A program made the position numbers and the translations under genes. Below are positions 19,501 to 29,189 of a stretch of DNA of 64,000 bases, piece after piece. Source of the stretch: Candidatus Brocadiaceae bacterium S225 (GTDB lineage Bacteria > Planctomycetota > Brocadiia > Brocadiales > Scalinduaceae); contig SMSL01000003.1 of the NCBI GenBank assembly GCA_007859995.1, positions 186,001 to 250,000 of the forward strand. Direction: 5' to 3'. Each line of letters opens with the position of its first letter. Within the stretch, counting starts at the first letter, position 1. A model generated the notes under the pieces. The model searched no databases. It saw nothing but the letters and a program-made list of their open reading frames with translations, and was not told where the DNA came from.

Positions 19501-22500
19501 AGGTGGTGCAGCACCTCCTGACTTTGAAACCATGACATTTCAAAGGCACGTTCAACGAAGTGCCTGTCACAATACTTCTCAAGCACTGTCAATGCTGCCT
19601 CGCGGGTATCCGCAACACCGGTGATGATTTGAATGGTCGCTGATTCGTCAGGTAATAAGGTGACTGTGCGGCGGATCGCCACGATGGGGTCGAGCACCGA
19701 GCCATCAGTGTTCGACAGCGTCGAAGGATTGTCACTGCTATCCAGTACAACCGGGTTGACCGCCGTTCGATTCCGCCCGATGAATTTGGCACGGTCAGTC
19801 TCGTAAGACGACTCGTCGGCAATTGCGCCAGGTGCAGCCAACAGGTGAAACATCCACGGCACCTGCTCCTCAGGTGTGCGACGACGGCGTGTGCAGAGGA
19901 TTGCCTGCCGGTCCGGAAGGATTTCGGTTTGCACGAACAGGTTGCTGAAAGAGCGATGGGCCAGGTCGGTATTTAACGGTGCCAACACAACTTCGGCGTA
20001 ACTCGTCACCTCTATATGACGGGTACGGGACGACAGGTTGGTGAGCGTGACACGGCGGATCTCGACATCATCTTCAGGTGAAACGCTGATCTCCGTGTGT
20101 GCTTCGATCTCCTGGTCACGCCGTCGGTATTCAGCGCGCGCCTGTACGAAGATCGCCTCATAGTGATCGGCTTTGCGCAGTGTAGGTTGATACGCGGTTG
20201 ACCAATAACTTCCTGTTTCGTGGTCGCGCAGGTAAATGAATGTTCCCCAGCAATCGGAAGTAGCGTCCTCGCGCCAACGGGTAACTGCCAGGTCGCGCCA
20301 GCGGCTGTAGCCTCCACCGGCATTTGTTGCTATGACGTGGTATCTGCCGTTAGACAATAGGTGAACTTCAGGTATCGGCGTGTTCGGGTCGGTGAATACG
20401 CGCATTATCTCTACTGCTTCCGTGACGGGTGGGCGTGCGGAGGCGCTCACTTCAGCAGCGTGAGGATGCAACGTAGCCCCCTTCCTTGGTATGCGCTCCT
20501 GCAGCAACAATTCCGTCGTCCGTGCGAGGGGGTCAGACATGAATCGGCGCTGCATCGGACGGTTGAGCAATACGTGTTCAAGAGCCAGGAGGCTCATGCC
20601 TTGATGATGCGCCATAAATGTACGCACGATGGCGTGGCTCTTACCCCTCGGTACTCGCGATGGTGTATAATCGACCGACTCGTAGAACCCATAGACGCCG
20701 AGGAACCCGTTGGCGGCCATCGTCTGCAAGTTGCGACAGGCTTCCTGTGGCATCACCGTCAACGCCAGTGCGCTGGCGTAAGGAGCGATGACCAGATCGT
20801 CTCCCAGTCCTCGCTTGAAGCCCAGCCCTGGCACGCCAAACGCCCGATATTGATAGACTTGATGCATATCAGTAGCATTATAGCATGACTCAGAAATGCC
20901 CCAGGGTACAGCGCGTTGTCGACCGTATTCAATCTGACGTGACACCGCTGCCTTGCAGCTCTGCTCCAACAAGGTGTTCTTGTAACCAGGCATTAACAGC
21001 CGCGGCATGAGGTACTCGAACATTGAACCGCTCCACGAAATCAAGCACACGTCGCCGCCACGACTTGTCAGCAGGCGACCGAGTGAGAACCAGTGTTTCT
21101 GCGGTACCTGACCCTGCGCAATGAGCAGGAAACTGGCCAGACGCGCTTCTGATGCCAGCAGGTCGTAGCAGGACGGATCGCGGCGCCGTTCTCCTACGTC
21201 GTAACCTATAGTGAGCAAGTCACGCGATGTATCGTAGAGAAATTTAAAATCCATAACCGCCAGTTCGCGGCAACGACCTACTAAATCGTCGATGATTCTA
21301 AGCCTCTCCTCTGCACCCGTATAACGTGGTCCTGCCGCTGCGGTTGCTCCGGTTGACGACAGCGTTTCAGTGCCAGCGGCTCTCTCTCCGGTTAATTCAA
21401 TCAATGTCGGGATTTTGCTGAAATGCTGCGGTTCGGGTATCAGTAATCGAAGGTCATCTCGAAGTGCAAGGGATTGTTGGCAAAATGCCTGCACCCAGTA
21501 ATTCAGTTCGTCATCTATATCAATATCCGCAGGCAGCCATGCAGCCAGCTCCCCGCCGATATGGTGGATCTTATCCAGCAAGTCATCGACAGCAGCCAGT
21601 GTCTGTGGCTGTCCGTTCAGTGTGAGCGAGTGTAGTGTGTCTTGCAGGAACTTGATCTTCTTTGCAAGATCAGGGGCTTGCAACAAGGGTACGTGTTCGG
21701 CAAGCACCAGCAAGGTGTCCTGCAGTCCTTGAAACGCGAACGAGGACAGCACCGGCTGATCTTTCAACTCAACCAGTCCCGCCTGCAAGGTAAGCAAGCA
21801 GCCGACCAGGTTGCCGCTGTCCACCGAAGAGATGTATTGCGGGCAGAGAGGTTTTAGCGTGCGCGTGTCGTACCAGTTGTAAAAATGACCTCGGTAGCGT
21901 TCCAGCTTTTCCATTGTGGCCAGAGTATTCTTGGCAAGCCGCAGGAATTCTCCTGCGCAAATATAACCGAAATCGTACGCAGCCAGGTCCGCCAGCAGCG
22001 ACATGCCGATGTTTGTGGGTGAGGTGCGTGAGGCGATCACCGGTGCCGGATATTCCTGGAAGTTATCAGGAGGTAGCCAGTTGTCCTGTGGACCGACGAA
22101 CTGTGCGAAGAAGCGCCATGTTCTCCGGGCAGATGTCCGAAGGAACAACCTTTGATCAACGGTTAAATCCAGTACGGGGGGCGAAAGCGGTATGCTGATC
22201 CACCAGCCGATGACCGGCGATATCAGCCAGAGTAATAAAAAGGGCGCGCAGAAGAGCAACTCTGCTGACTGGCTGATCCACAATGCCAAGGCCAGTACCA
22301 TAGCCAGCACAGGCGCTATCCACATCTCCATAAAAAAATCTGAAAGCGTACGGCACGCGTTGCGATTTGCATAGGACCGCATATGCCAGAGCAACAATCC
22401 GCGTCGAGTAAAAAGCATTCGCACTCCCGAGCGCAGGATTGCATTCAGACAAATCAGCGTGTCGTAGGGTAAAAGGATCAAAGTCAGCAAAGAGAGCATA

Positions 22501-25121
22501 ATCGGGCGGCTCGTAGATTTACTTGTCAAAATCAAGTGCACCAGCCAATCACGTTCTTCAGGTTTACGCATGAGTTCAATCGCGGCTCCCAGCAAGGTGG
22601 GCAAGAACACCACGCCTGCGACCAGAAGGGTCCAGAACAACGCAGATACCGGAGCGAACAGCCAACCACCTGTCAGCAAGACAATCAACGAAGGCGGCAC
22701 GAGGCTGCGTCTGAGGTTATCTAAGATTTTCCACATCGACAAGGCTGTGAGCGGGTTCAGTTGCCGTTTAGCCTTTGATCCATTTGGCCCAAGTGGCCCG
22801 GGCACACGCGGGAGCAGCCAACCGGCAATCTGCCAGTCGCCGCGTATCCACCGGTGTCGCCTGCTGGCCTCTATGGCGTAACTGACCGGATGTTCTTCAA
22901 TGAGGTCAACATCAGTCACCAGCGCTGAACGCGCATACGCGCTTTCCAGCAAGTCGTGGCTGAGAATGAGATTCTCCGGAAAGCGTCCATCGACGGCCTG
23001 CCGAAAAGCGTCCACATCGTAGATGCCCTTGCCGATGAACGACCCCTCCCCGAAAATATCCTGGTAGACATCAGATACCTCTCGTGTGTAGGGATCGATG
23101 CCAGATTCACCCGCGAACAGTTTCGTAAACCGTGACTGGCCAGCACTGGTCAGGCTGATCGAAGCGCATGGCTGCAGGATCGCATAGCCTCCAACAATGC
23201 GCCCCTTGTCCGCATCATACACGGGCCGATTGAGAGGGTGTGCGATGTTTCCTATAAGTGTGCGTGCCGCGTCACGGGGCAGTTGCGTGTCGGTATCCAG
23301 GGTGATGATATACTTGATCGAACCGAGGATGGACGTATCACCGATAATATCCGAGAATGCAGTTTTCTTGCCTCCCCGCAACAAGGCATTGAATTGCTCC
23401 AGTTTGCCGCGCTTGCGCTCATATCCCATCCACACCCGTTCATATTGATTCCAGACCCTCGGACGGTGAAACAGGTAGAAAATACACGGGCGGTCCTCGC
23501 TATAGGTCTCGTTGAGCTCTTGAACAGCTGCGCGTGCCTGGGTGAGCAACGCGGCATCTTCTGGCAGAGTGCACTCAGGTGCGTCACAGAAATCCGTCAG
23601 CAAGGCAAAGAACAGATTGGGATCACGATTACCGAGATAGCGGATCTCCAGCGCTTCAAAAAGATTATCAATCTCTTGCGGCCTGCTCAGCAAGGTCGGA
23701 ACAACCACCATAGTACGGTGAGCGGATGGAATGCCCTGCGAAAAATCCATTCGTGGTAACACACGAGGAGGCAAGATGAGTGTGACTAACCGGTTCACCA
23801 GCGGGACAGTCAGCGCCGAGATGCCGATTATGCCAGTGAACTCAAAAAACCAATACCGCCAGTCAGTCAGTTCGAACCCACCGAAAAAGAAAAACACAAC
23901 TGATGTTGTCAGTACGGTGAGCAACATGATGGGTCCGAGGTAAAGGAACAGGCTAAAATGCCGACTAGCACGGCTAACTCGCAATTTCCACGATAAACGG
24001 CAGCCGACCGCACGCTCCAGTATGTGCCGTCCGTGATCGATCAGGTAGTATCCGACATGCGCGGTGCGGTCAATGTTACTCAATAGCTCTGCAGCCGTCT
24101 GCGCGAGAACGATAGCTTTGCGTGCCACCTCCAACTCACTGTGCGAACTATCCCTTGCCACATCTTCGATGACATGCCGATACCTGTCGCGGGTAGCAAA
24201 ATCCTGTTTGGCGTACATCTCGCTGGGGTCTTCACGCAATGTCTGTTCAACGACACTAAGTGACTCGACATAATTTTTCCAATCCATTGCGTCGATGAAA
24301 CGCAGACTACCAATGCTGTTTGCGATGGATATCTGGTTGGCACCAGCCGTTCGTGCGGCTGACGCTGACAACTGTGTAGCGGTCACCCCTTGTTCTTGTA
24401 GTTTCTGCTCAACCCAGGTTTGAACGAAGGCCATAGCGGGACCCTGCGCCTGGAGCCTTTCGTAAAATTCCTCCACAAACGCTGCGGTCAGAGGCACATC
24501 GGCATTGGCAAACTCGGCTAACAACTGGATAAGCTGTTTCGGTTCACTTTCCGCCGTCGCGAGCATGCGGTCTGCCCATGTGATGGCCGCATCGCGTTCT
24601 TCACGCCGATGAGCGATACGCAACCCGACGCGGCGAAGGTTTTCCAGCAGTGCCAACTGCAGCATGATCGGGAATGCCCACAATTCTCCCAGTTTTAATG
24701 GTTCGGCAGTCTGGTAGGCGGCGATGAAATGTGTGGCGTTGTCACTGTCAACACGACCGTCCATATGAGAGATCAACTCCAATGCCAAGTCGTAGATGCG
24801 GGGGAAACCGGCTGACAGTCCATCAGCCAGTCGCGGCAACTGTCGGCTGTACCCGCGCGGCAGATGCCGACGCGCCAGAGCGATCTGCTGTTCGATTAGA
24901 TAATAGTTGTCGAGTAACCAGGACTCTGCCGGCACGATCCGTTGTCCCGGAGTGGCTGTGGCTGTCACGACGTCATACGCAGCCAGCAGAACGCGTGCAT
25001 TATCCGCCAACCGGGGCAGTAACCTGTCCGGCCCCGGACTCGGATCGATGCTATGCTGACCCGCCAGCTTTACCGCGTGATGCTTCAGTTGCTCGATACT
25101 GAGCAGCTCCGAGCGTAGCAA
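16506..25121 (-). CDS. ndvB: Cyclic beta-1,2-glucan synthase-like giant glycosyltransferase (NdvB family)
   Basis: The 2871-residue protein matches the cyclic beta-glucan synthase layout. An N-terminal soluble region is followed by membrane helices (~400-455). A GT84-type glycosyltransferase domain carries DTDTQLPRDAA near residue 610 and RRHRWIRGDWQIAGWLLPR near 750. Further membrane helices lie at ~810-980, then a glycoamylase-like domain. Two tandem GH94 phosphorylase-like modules follow, the last with GCGDWNDGMNLVGRGGKGES near residue 2540, which holds the catalytic aspartate. The enzyme would initiate, extend and cyclise a beta-glucan from UDP-glucose at the inner membrane. The gene is visibly richer in G+C than its neighbours and stands alone, suggesting horizontal acquisition. 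It is intact. Confidence 0.88.
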   Translation of the reverse strand: MLRSELLSIEQLKHHAVKLAGQHSIDPSPGPDRLLPRLADNARVLLAAYDVVTATATPGQRIVPAESWLLDNYYLIEQQIALARRHLPRGYSRQLPRLADGLSAGFPRIYDLALELISHMDGRVDSDNATHFIAAYQTAEPLKLGELWAFPIMLQLALLENLRRVGLRIAHRREERDAAITWADRMLATAESEPKQLIQLLAEFANADVPLTAAFVEEFYERLQAQGPAMAFVQTWVEQKLQEQGVTATQLSASAARTAGANQISIANSIGSLRFIDAMDWKNYVESLSVVEQTLREDPSEMYAKQDFATRDRYRHVIEDVARDSSHSELEVARKAIVLAQTAAELLSNIDRTAHVGYYLIDHGRHILERAVGCRLSWKLRVSRASRHFSLFLYLGPIMLLTVLTTSVVFFFFGGFELTDWRYWFFEFTGIIGISALTVPLVNRLVTLILPPRVLPRMDFSQGIPSAHRTMVVVPTLLSRPQEIDNLFEALEIRYLGNRDPNLFFALLTDFCDAPECTLPEDAALLTQARAAVQELNETYSEDRPCIFYLFHRPRVWNQYERVWMGYERKRGKLEQFNALLRGGKKTAFSDIIGDTSILGSIKYIITLDTDTQLPRDAARTLIGNIAHPLNRPVYDADKGRIVGGYAILQPCASISLTSAGQSRFTKLFAGESGIDPYTREVSDVYQDIFGEGSFIGKGIYDVDAFRQAVDGRFPENLILSHDLLESAYARSALVTDVDLIEEHPVSYAIEASRRHRWIRGDWQIAGWLLPRVPGPLGPNGSKAKRQLNPLTALSMWKILDNLRRSLVPPSLIVLLTGGWLFAPVSALFWTLLVAGVVFLPTLLGAAIELMRKPEERDWLVHLILTSKSTSRPIMLSLLTLILLPYDTLICLNAILRSGVRMLFTRRGLLLWHMRSYANRNACRTLSDFFMEMWIAPVLAMVLALALWISQSAELLFCAPFLLLWLISPVIGWWISIPLSPPVLDLTVDQRLFLRTSARRTWRFFAQFVGPQDNWLPPDNFQEYPAPVIASRTSPTNIGMSLLADLAAYDFGYICAGEFLRLAKNTLATMEKLERYRGHFYNWYDTRTLKPLCPQYISSVDSGNLVGCLLTLQAGLVELKDQPVLSSFAFQGLQDTLLVLAEHVPLLQAPDLAKKIKFLQDTLHSLTLNGQPQTLAAVDDLLDKIHHIGGELAAWLPADIDIDDELNYWVQAFCQQSLALRDDLRLLIPEPQHFSKIPTLIELTGERAAGTETLSSTGATAAAGPRYTGAEERLRIIDDLVGRCRELAVMDFKFLYDTSRDLLTIGYDVGERRRDPSCYDLLASEARLASFLLIAQGQVPQKHWFSLGRLLTSRGGDVCLISWSGSMFEYLMPRLLMPGYKNTLLEQSCKAAVSRQIEYGRQRAVPWGISESCYNATDMHQVYQYRAFGVPGLGFKRGLGDDLVIAPYASALALTVMPQEACRNLQTMAANGFLGVYGFYESVDYTPSRVPRGKSHAIVRTFMAHHQGMSLLALEHVLLNRPMQRRFMSDPLARTTELLLQERIPRKGATLHPHAAEVSASARPPVTEAVEIMRVFTDPNTPIPEVHLLSNGRYHVIATNAGGGYSRWRDLAVTRWREDATSDCWGTFIYLRDHETGSYWSTAYQPTLRKADHYEAIFVQARAEYRRRDQEIEAHTEISVSPEDDVEIRRVTLTNLSSRTRHIEVTSYAEVVLAPLNTDLAHRSFSNLFVQTEILPDRQAILCTRRRRTPEEQVPWMFHLLAAPGAIADESSYETDRAKFIGRNRTAVNPVVLDSSDNPSTLSNTDGSVLDPIVAIRRTVTLLPDESATIQIITGVADTREAALTVLEKYCDRHFVERAFEMSWFQSQEVLHHLNVTKADAQVYDSLASSVIYGHALRRAVPSVIARNRLGQSGLWRFGISGDLPIVLMRIGDLNRFDLVKQALQAHAYWRMKGLAADLVIVNEDFSGYRAVLQDQIMGLINSGPEAHIIDKPGGVFVRRAEELSEEDRVLFQTVACVVLTDTAETLLEQVERRVPAERLPDRLNPVLLPAEETVHPLSTHERIFCNGLGGFTPDGHEYVVTLDPGQSTPAPWVNVIASPHIGTVVSESGSAYTWVENAHEFRLTTWNNDPLSDISGEALYIRDEETGAFWSPTPLPACGQSGYVCRHGFGYSVFEHYEAGISSELFTYVAMDAPVKFLVVKLHNHSGRPRQLSLTGYWELVLGEWRHANMMHITTETDPHSRALFARNAYGRECNDRVVFAQVSERERTVTGNRTEFIGRNGSLASPAAMRCERLSGRTGAGLDPCAAIQTRIELADGQEREIVYVFGAARDTEEAQYFIQRFAGPAGARQALETVWGYWNHTLGAVHVETPDPALNVLTNGWLVYQTLSCRLWGRSGYYQSGGAYGFRDQLQDTMALVHATPWLAREQLIRCAERQFLQGDVQHWWHPPGGQGVRTHFSDDYLWLPYATCRYVLATGDTGVLDESVHFLEGRKLNPEEEAYYDLPQRSAEAASLYEHCVRSIKHGLRFGEHQLPLMGCGDWNDGMNLVGRGGKGESIWLAWFLYENLRLFADLARNRGDEAFAEVCTGQASLLRNNIEANAWDGEWYRRAYFDDGTPLGSSGNDECQIDSISQSWAVISSGGDPLRASQAMAAVDKYLVRRDAQLIQLLTPPFDKSTLEPGYIKGYVPGVRENGGQYTHAAIWTTMAFAMMGNTERAWELFAMLNPVNHGSQPDEIERYKVEPYVMCADIYGASPHTGRGGWTWYTGAAGWMYRLTVETLLGLQLEGDHLRIAPCIPDHWESYKIHYRFRDTVYHITVKRVGEKPENVIRVTLDSVVVNGDGLGASGQPQGIIPLVDDRREHYVEVHLS

Positions 25122-25419
25122 CTCAGTATTGTTGTCGTCATGCAGTGCATTTTGTGTGCGTTTCGAAAATCTGAACTTTTTGATAATTTATGATATCTCC
25201 TCATTCGAACTCAGGATAGTTAGCGCAGCACTGACCTTAAATCAAAGAGGATTCTATTGATGTGATTTGAAGTGGATTCAATGCAATAAATTTGAATTTT
25301 CAAAGAAATATTATATTGTTATGAGGAGAGCTTTGTCGCAGACCTGGTAAAAAATCACTTTCGCCTGCACGTATTTCGAGGTTGAACGACTGTATAATAT
25401 CTTTTAAAATTTGTGTTAT

Positions 25420-27075
25420 TTACTTACCGTCTTCTACACTATCTAAAAATCCTTCCAGCCTTCTACTTCTGATAGGGTGCTGCAATTTCATCACGGCCTT
25501 TGCTTCAATTTGCCTTACTCTTTCGCGAGTTACCATAAACCTTTTACCAACTTCTTCAAGCGTATATGTATAACCATCTCCAATGCCGTAGCGAAGCTTA
25601 ATTATTTCCCTTTCGCGATAGGTAAGTGTTTCCAGTACGCTTTCTATCTTTTCTTTAAGCATTTCCTGGGCGGCAGCAAAAACAGGAGATTCCGCTTTAT
25701 CATCTTCTATAAAATCACCAAAAGCGCTATCAGCACTTTCGCCCACTGTCTTATCAAGAGAAATTTGATGTCTTGAAATTTTTAACACCCTTCTTGCTTC
25801 AGGCACAGAAATCTTTATTTCCTTTGCCAGCTCTTCAATACTGGGTTCTCTGCCGTTTTCTTGCAGTAATTTTTTTGAAACATTTCTTATTTTGCTCATT
25901 GTCTCAATCATATGTACCGGTATCCGGATCGTTCTCGCTTGATCGGCAATCGAGCGAGTTATGGCCTGTCTTATCCACCAGGTAGCATAAGTGCTGAATT
26001 TAAAACCTCTTCTATATTCATACTTATCAACGGCTCTCATTAATCCGGTATTTCCTTCCTGTATGAGATCCAGGAAGCTTAGACCGCGATTTCTGTATTT
26101 TTTCGCAATGCTTACTACCAATCGCAGATTTGCGCTGGAAAGTTCTCTCTTTGCTATTTCATGTTCTTTAAAAGTATTTTCAAAGGACTCGACCCGCTGG
26201 CTTAACCGCTCAGGTGTTTCAAGCACCAAATCCTCATATTTACATAGCTCGGATTTCAAGGTTCGCAATTTATCCTTCATATTGTCACGTTTTTCGTATA
26301 GTAAAATCTGTTTCTTTACACTACTCATTCCAGAAGAAATTTCCTGCAAACGCTTCATTATCGGCTGTAGTTTTTTAGTACGAATGCAAAATTTTTCAAT
26401 AATTTCAGAACCTTTTCTCTGACGGTTTCTCACATTTTTAAGAAGCCGGTACCGGTCTTTTGCAGATGTTTTTTTAAGTTTTAATTGTTCATAATCCTCT
26501 CTGTTTTTCTTTAAGAGTGTTCTTAATACTTTTGTGTGCTCAAGAAATTGTTTAAGAAGTTTTTCTTTTTGATTATCAAATTCAATATTAATTGCTAAAG
26601 TACGCTCAAAAGGCAGGTCGCCATTAGTGATGTCTTCCAGGATCTTTAAACAAACCTCCTGTGAAAAATCAGATTTAAGTACTTTTCTATGGAAATTTTT
26701 TCTCGTCACATCTATTCTCTTGGCTAATGCTATCTCATCGACTCGTGATAATAGAGGTATTACCCCCATTTGCGCTAAATACATCCTTATCGGGTCATCA
26801 ATTTTTTCCGAAGCACCTGCGGTGAGACCTGTTTTAGTTTTTGCATCATCCTTTGATTCATCGTCATCGGTTTCTGCTGCATCGCGGGCCTCGATTTCAG
26901 ACTCTTCGATAAGATCGATACCCAATTCATCCAGCATCATCAACGTTTCATCAATCTTTCCGGGCTGGGCCAATGTGTCATCCGGCAGGATCTTGTTTAA
27001 CTCTTCGTAGGTTACAAATCCTTTTTCCTTGCCTTTTGTTACAAGTGCTTTAATTTTTTGACTGGTTTTGTCCAT
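25420..27075 (-). CDS. rpoD: RNA polymerase primary sigma factor (sigma-70)
   Basis: This is the housekeeping sigma factor, 551 residues. Region 1.1 ([20 protein letters not shown]) is followed by an acidic linker, region 1.2 ([18 protein letters not shown]), and a long non-conserved insertion. Region 2 ([60 protein letters not shown]) comes next, then region 3 and region 4 ([38 protein letters not shown]). All key parts are intact. The start is the ATG at 27075. Confidence 0.96.
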   Translation of the reverse strand: MDKTSQKIKALVTKGKEKGFVTYEELNKILPDDTLAQPGKIDETLMMLDELGIDLIEESEIEARDAAETDDDESKDDAKTKTGLTAGASEKIDDPIRMYLAQMGVIPLLSRVDEIALAKRIDVTRKNFHRKVLKSDFSQEVCLKILEDITNGDLPFERTLAINIEFDNQKEKLLKQFLEHTKVLRTLLKKNREDYEQLKLKKTSAKDRYRLLKNVRNRQRKGSEIIEKFCIRTKKLQPIMKRLQEISSGMSSVKKQILLYEKRDNMKDKLRTLKSELCKYEDLVLETPERLSQRVESFENTFKEHEIAKRELSSANLRLVVSIAKKYRNRGLSFLDLIQEGNTGLMRAVDKYEYRRGFKFSTYATWWIRQAITRSIADQARTIRIPVHMIETMSKIRNVSKKLLQENGREPSIEELAKEIKISVPEARRVLKISRHQISLDKTVGESADSAFGDFIEDDKAESPVFAAAQEMLKEKIESVLETLTYREREIIKLRYGIGDGYTYTLEEVGKRFMVTRERVRQIEAKAVMKLQHPIRSRRLEGFLDSVEDGK

Positions 27076-27772
27076 TTTTGTATTGAGTTTAATAAGATAT
27101 AATGGTTGTTTATCAATGTCCTCGGTACTGTTTTTTATATCTCAATATAAAAAATATAATACGCAGGATAGAAAGGCGTCCCATGTGAATACAATATTTA
27201 AGCAAATCACAAGCAGTGAGATTGCCAAAGTACCAGTTCTTATATCTGCAAAGAATCAATTACAGGCAAATATTGAGGCAAGGCACCCGGCTGTAATCAT
27301 TTAGAGAGATTCACCGGATACGATCGTGACGTTATAAGCCTTATATTTAGACTGGTTTAACAAAGATAAATAGAAGCGTTCGCGCAGAGTTGCATGCGCA
27401 GTACATAACATTCGAACTTACTCCATTTGTGTGTTTTTATACGCCTGCAAATAACTAACGGGTAGGTTTAAGACCTTTAGATTTGCAAAGCTCCTGTAGT
27501 GAAATTAGACTCCATTTAAATACGGAGTTCATAAACTGTAGATTTGACTTCTGGTAGGGTCTAGTTTACTTCCAGCCGTGTAGTATAAACTATATACGAG
27601 AATTAACAAGGGTTAAAATAAATAAACTTTACAGGTTGGCATGCTGTGAGTTGTAATTTTGTGTGAGGATTAGTATTTTAATTGGAAACAGGAATAACTA
27701 TGATCCTTTGTAATCTGTATCGGGCGCGGCAAAGAGGGGAGGTCTTCCTCAGCTTATTGAGAATTTGCGGAT
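27076..27772. other. Intergenic region with a diverged repeat (27505-27640)
   Basis: No convincing gene is visible. The block at 27505-27640 is the partner of the repeat at 16188-16340; the two copies flank the segment containing the giant glucan synthase and rpoD. Confidence 0.45.
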
Positions 27773-29053
27773 CTACTTCCTGACTCCTAACATTTCAACA
27801 AAACCCTCGGTCCTTGTGGCGATCTGCCCGGACATATAGTTGGTATCATCAACACAATCACCATCAAGATTTAAAAGAGGGATACCCTCCTTAGCCATCT
27901 CTGCTTTAATAGTAGGTATTGCGGCGTTGTTTCTCCTGCATCCCCAGGTGGAGAATGCAATTATACCGTCTACATTGTAATCTTTGGCTAACGTTTTAAT
28001 CACCTTCAGTCTGTTATCTAGAGGTCCGTTGTTGTGGTTGGAGATAAGCTTTCGAGCGAGACTTTCGTATGGCTTATCAGGGTCCATTCTGTCCCAGTAG
28101 ACGTGATTAATTTCCTCGAAAACTATTTTGGTTTTTCCCGCGTTTTCAATTTTATCAAAAATATCAGCTTTAAAATACGGTTTCAATTCCAGCCAAAGCA
28201 GTCTGATCTCTTTTTCATCCGCGACCTCTCCATTTTTTCTTCTTGTTGCAATAATCTCCTTAAGTTCATCGACTATACCTGTGTAGAAATCTACCGCATA
28301 TTGTGAGCCGGCTAAATAGTGGCTCGGAACCATCATCCCAAGACCGTCACCTCCTGCAAGAGGGGATAACGGGTCTTGTCTCACATGATTTAATTCAATC
28401 ATTTTTTCCCGTGCCTGATTGGATAATTCGATGGCCTCTGCAAGCGCGTGTTTTTCCATCTTTTTTCCAGTTACTTCTTCCATACGTTTTGTTAAGCTGA
28501 TTAATTGATTTGTCAGAAATTTTACAGAGTTGTCACTCATCTCGTAAGGGACGTCTACTATCATGCTTTCTTTTCCTGTTATAGATTCGCAGATCTTTAT
28601 TGTTTTTATGTTACTGTCACATATTGTTGATGTCCCGGCGAGAAACAGGGGGCGAGGATAGGCGCCCATATAAACATTCCCTAATGCTGTTCTATGGAAA
28701 GAGCACACATCAGTTGGTATGGCTGCCAGATCGGCTTCAGAGAGAGAATAAGAGCTCTGTCCAAATTTTGAGCAGATAGCTGCAGCTATTTCTAATGAGA
28801 ATGGCTGCAGTTTCATTGCAAAAATGATTTCAGATGGTACAAATAGCGTTGTCCATATTGAACCATATTTGTATGTATGATAAAAAAGCTCTACTATGCT
28901 TTTCGATAGAACATGAAAAGCTTCGATATTTTCTTTTCCAATGCCTTTCCCGGTTACTTTTGAATACATATTCAGAAACCTGAATAGTTCTTTTACCAAG
29001 AAAGGAGTTAGTTTTCGAGCAAGCTTCTTTTTTGTATTTTTAATATTTATCAT
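27773..29053 (-). CDS. 2-hydroxyacyl-CoA dehydratase / benzoyl-CoA reductase-type subunit (HgdB-like)
   Basis: The 426-residue protein belongs to the HgdB/BcrC family, whose members bind a [4Fe-4S] cluster and carry out radical dehydration of 2-hydroxyacyl-CoA or aromatic ring reduction. Visible cysteines in family positions are in PTDVCSFHRTALG, STICDSN, FSTWGCRRNN and LNLDGDCVDD. The C-terminal TRTEGFVEML is typical. The next gene (29190) encodes a fused activator, so the two probably form one enzyme system with an ATP-driven electron activator. The substrate cannot be told from sequence. The length is slightly above family average because of an N-terminal helical extension. Confidence 0.82.
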   Translation of the reverse strand: MINIKNTKKKLARKLTPFLVKELFRFLNMYSKVTGKGIGKENIEAFHVLSKSIVELFYHTYKYGSIWTTLFVPSEIIFAMKLQPFSLEIAAAICSKFGQSSYSLSEADLAAIPTDVCSFHRTALGNVYMGAYPRPLFLAGTSTICDSNIKTIKICESITGKESMIVDVPYEMSDNSVKFLTNQLISLTKRMEEVTGKKMEKHALAEAIELSNQAREKMIELNHVRQDPLSPLAGGDGLGMMVPSHYLAGSQYAVDFYTGIVDELKEIIATRRKNGEVADEKEIRLLWLELKPYFKADIFDKIENAGKTKIVFEEINHVYWDRMDPDKPYESLARKLISNHNNGPLDNRLKVIKTLAKDYNVDGIIAFSTWGCRRNNAAIPTIKAEMAKEGIPLLNLDGDCVDDTNYMSGQIATRTEGFVEMLGVRK

Positions 29054-29189
29054 AATATTTTAGCTTATTTTGGTTTAAAAAATCTCTATAGCGATGCCTG
29101 GTAAGATTAATCTGATATTACCAGAAATGTTTTAAATTGGACATAAGTGGCTAAACCAAAGACCGGGGGAAATTTTCAGGTATGTCTCA

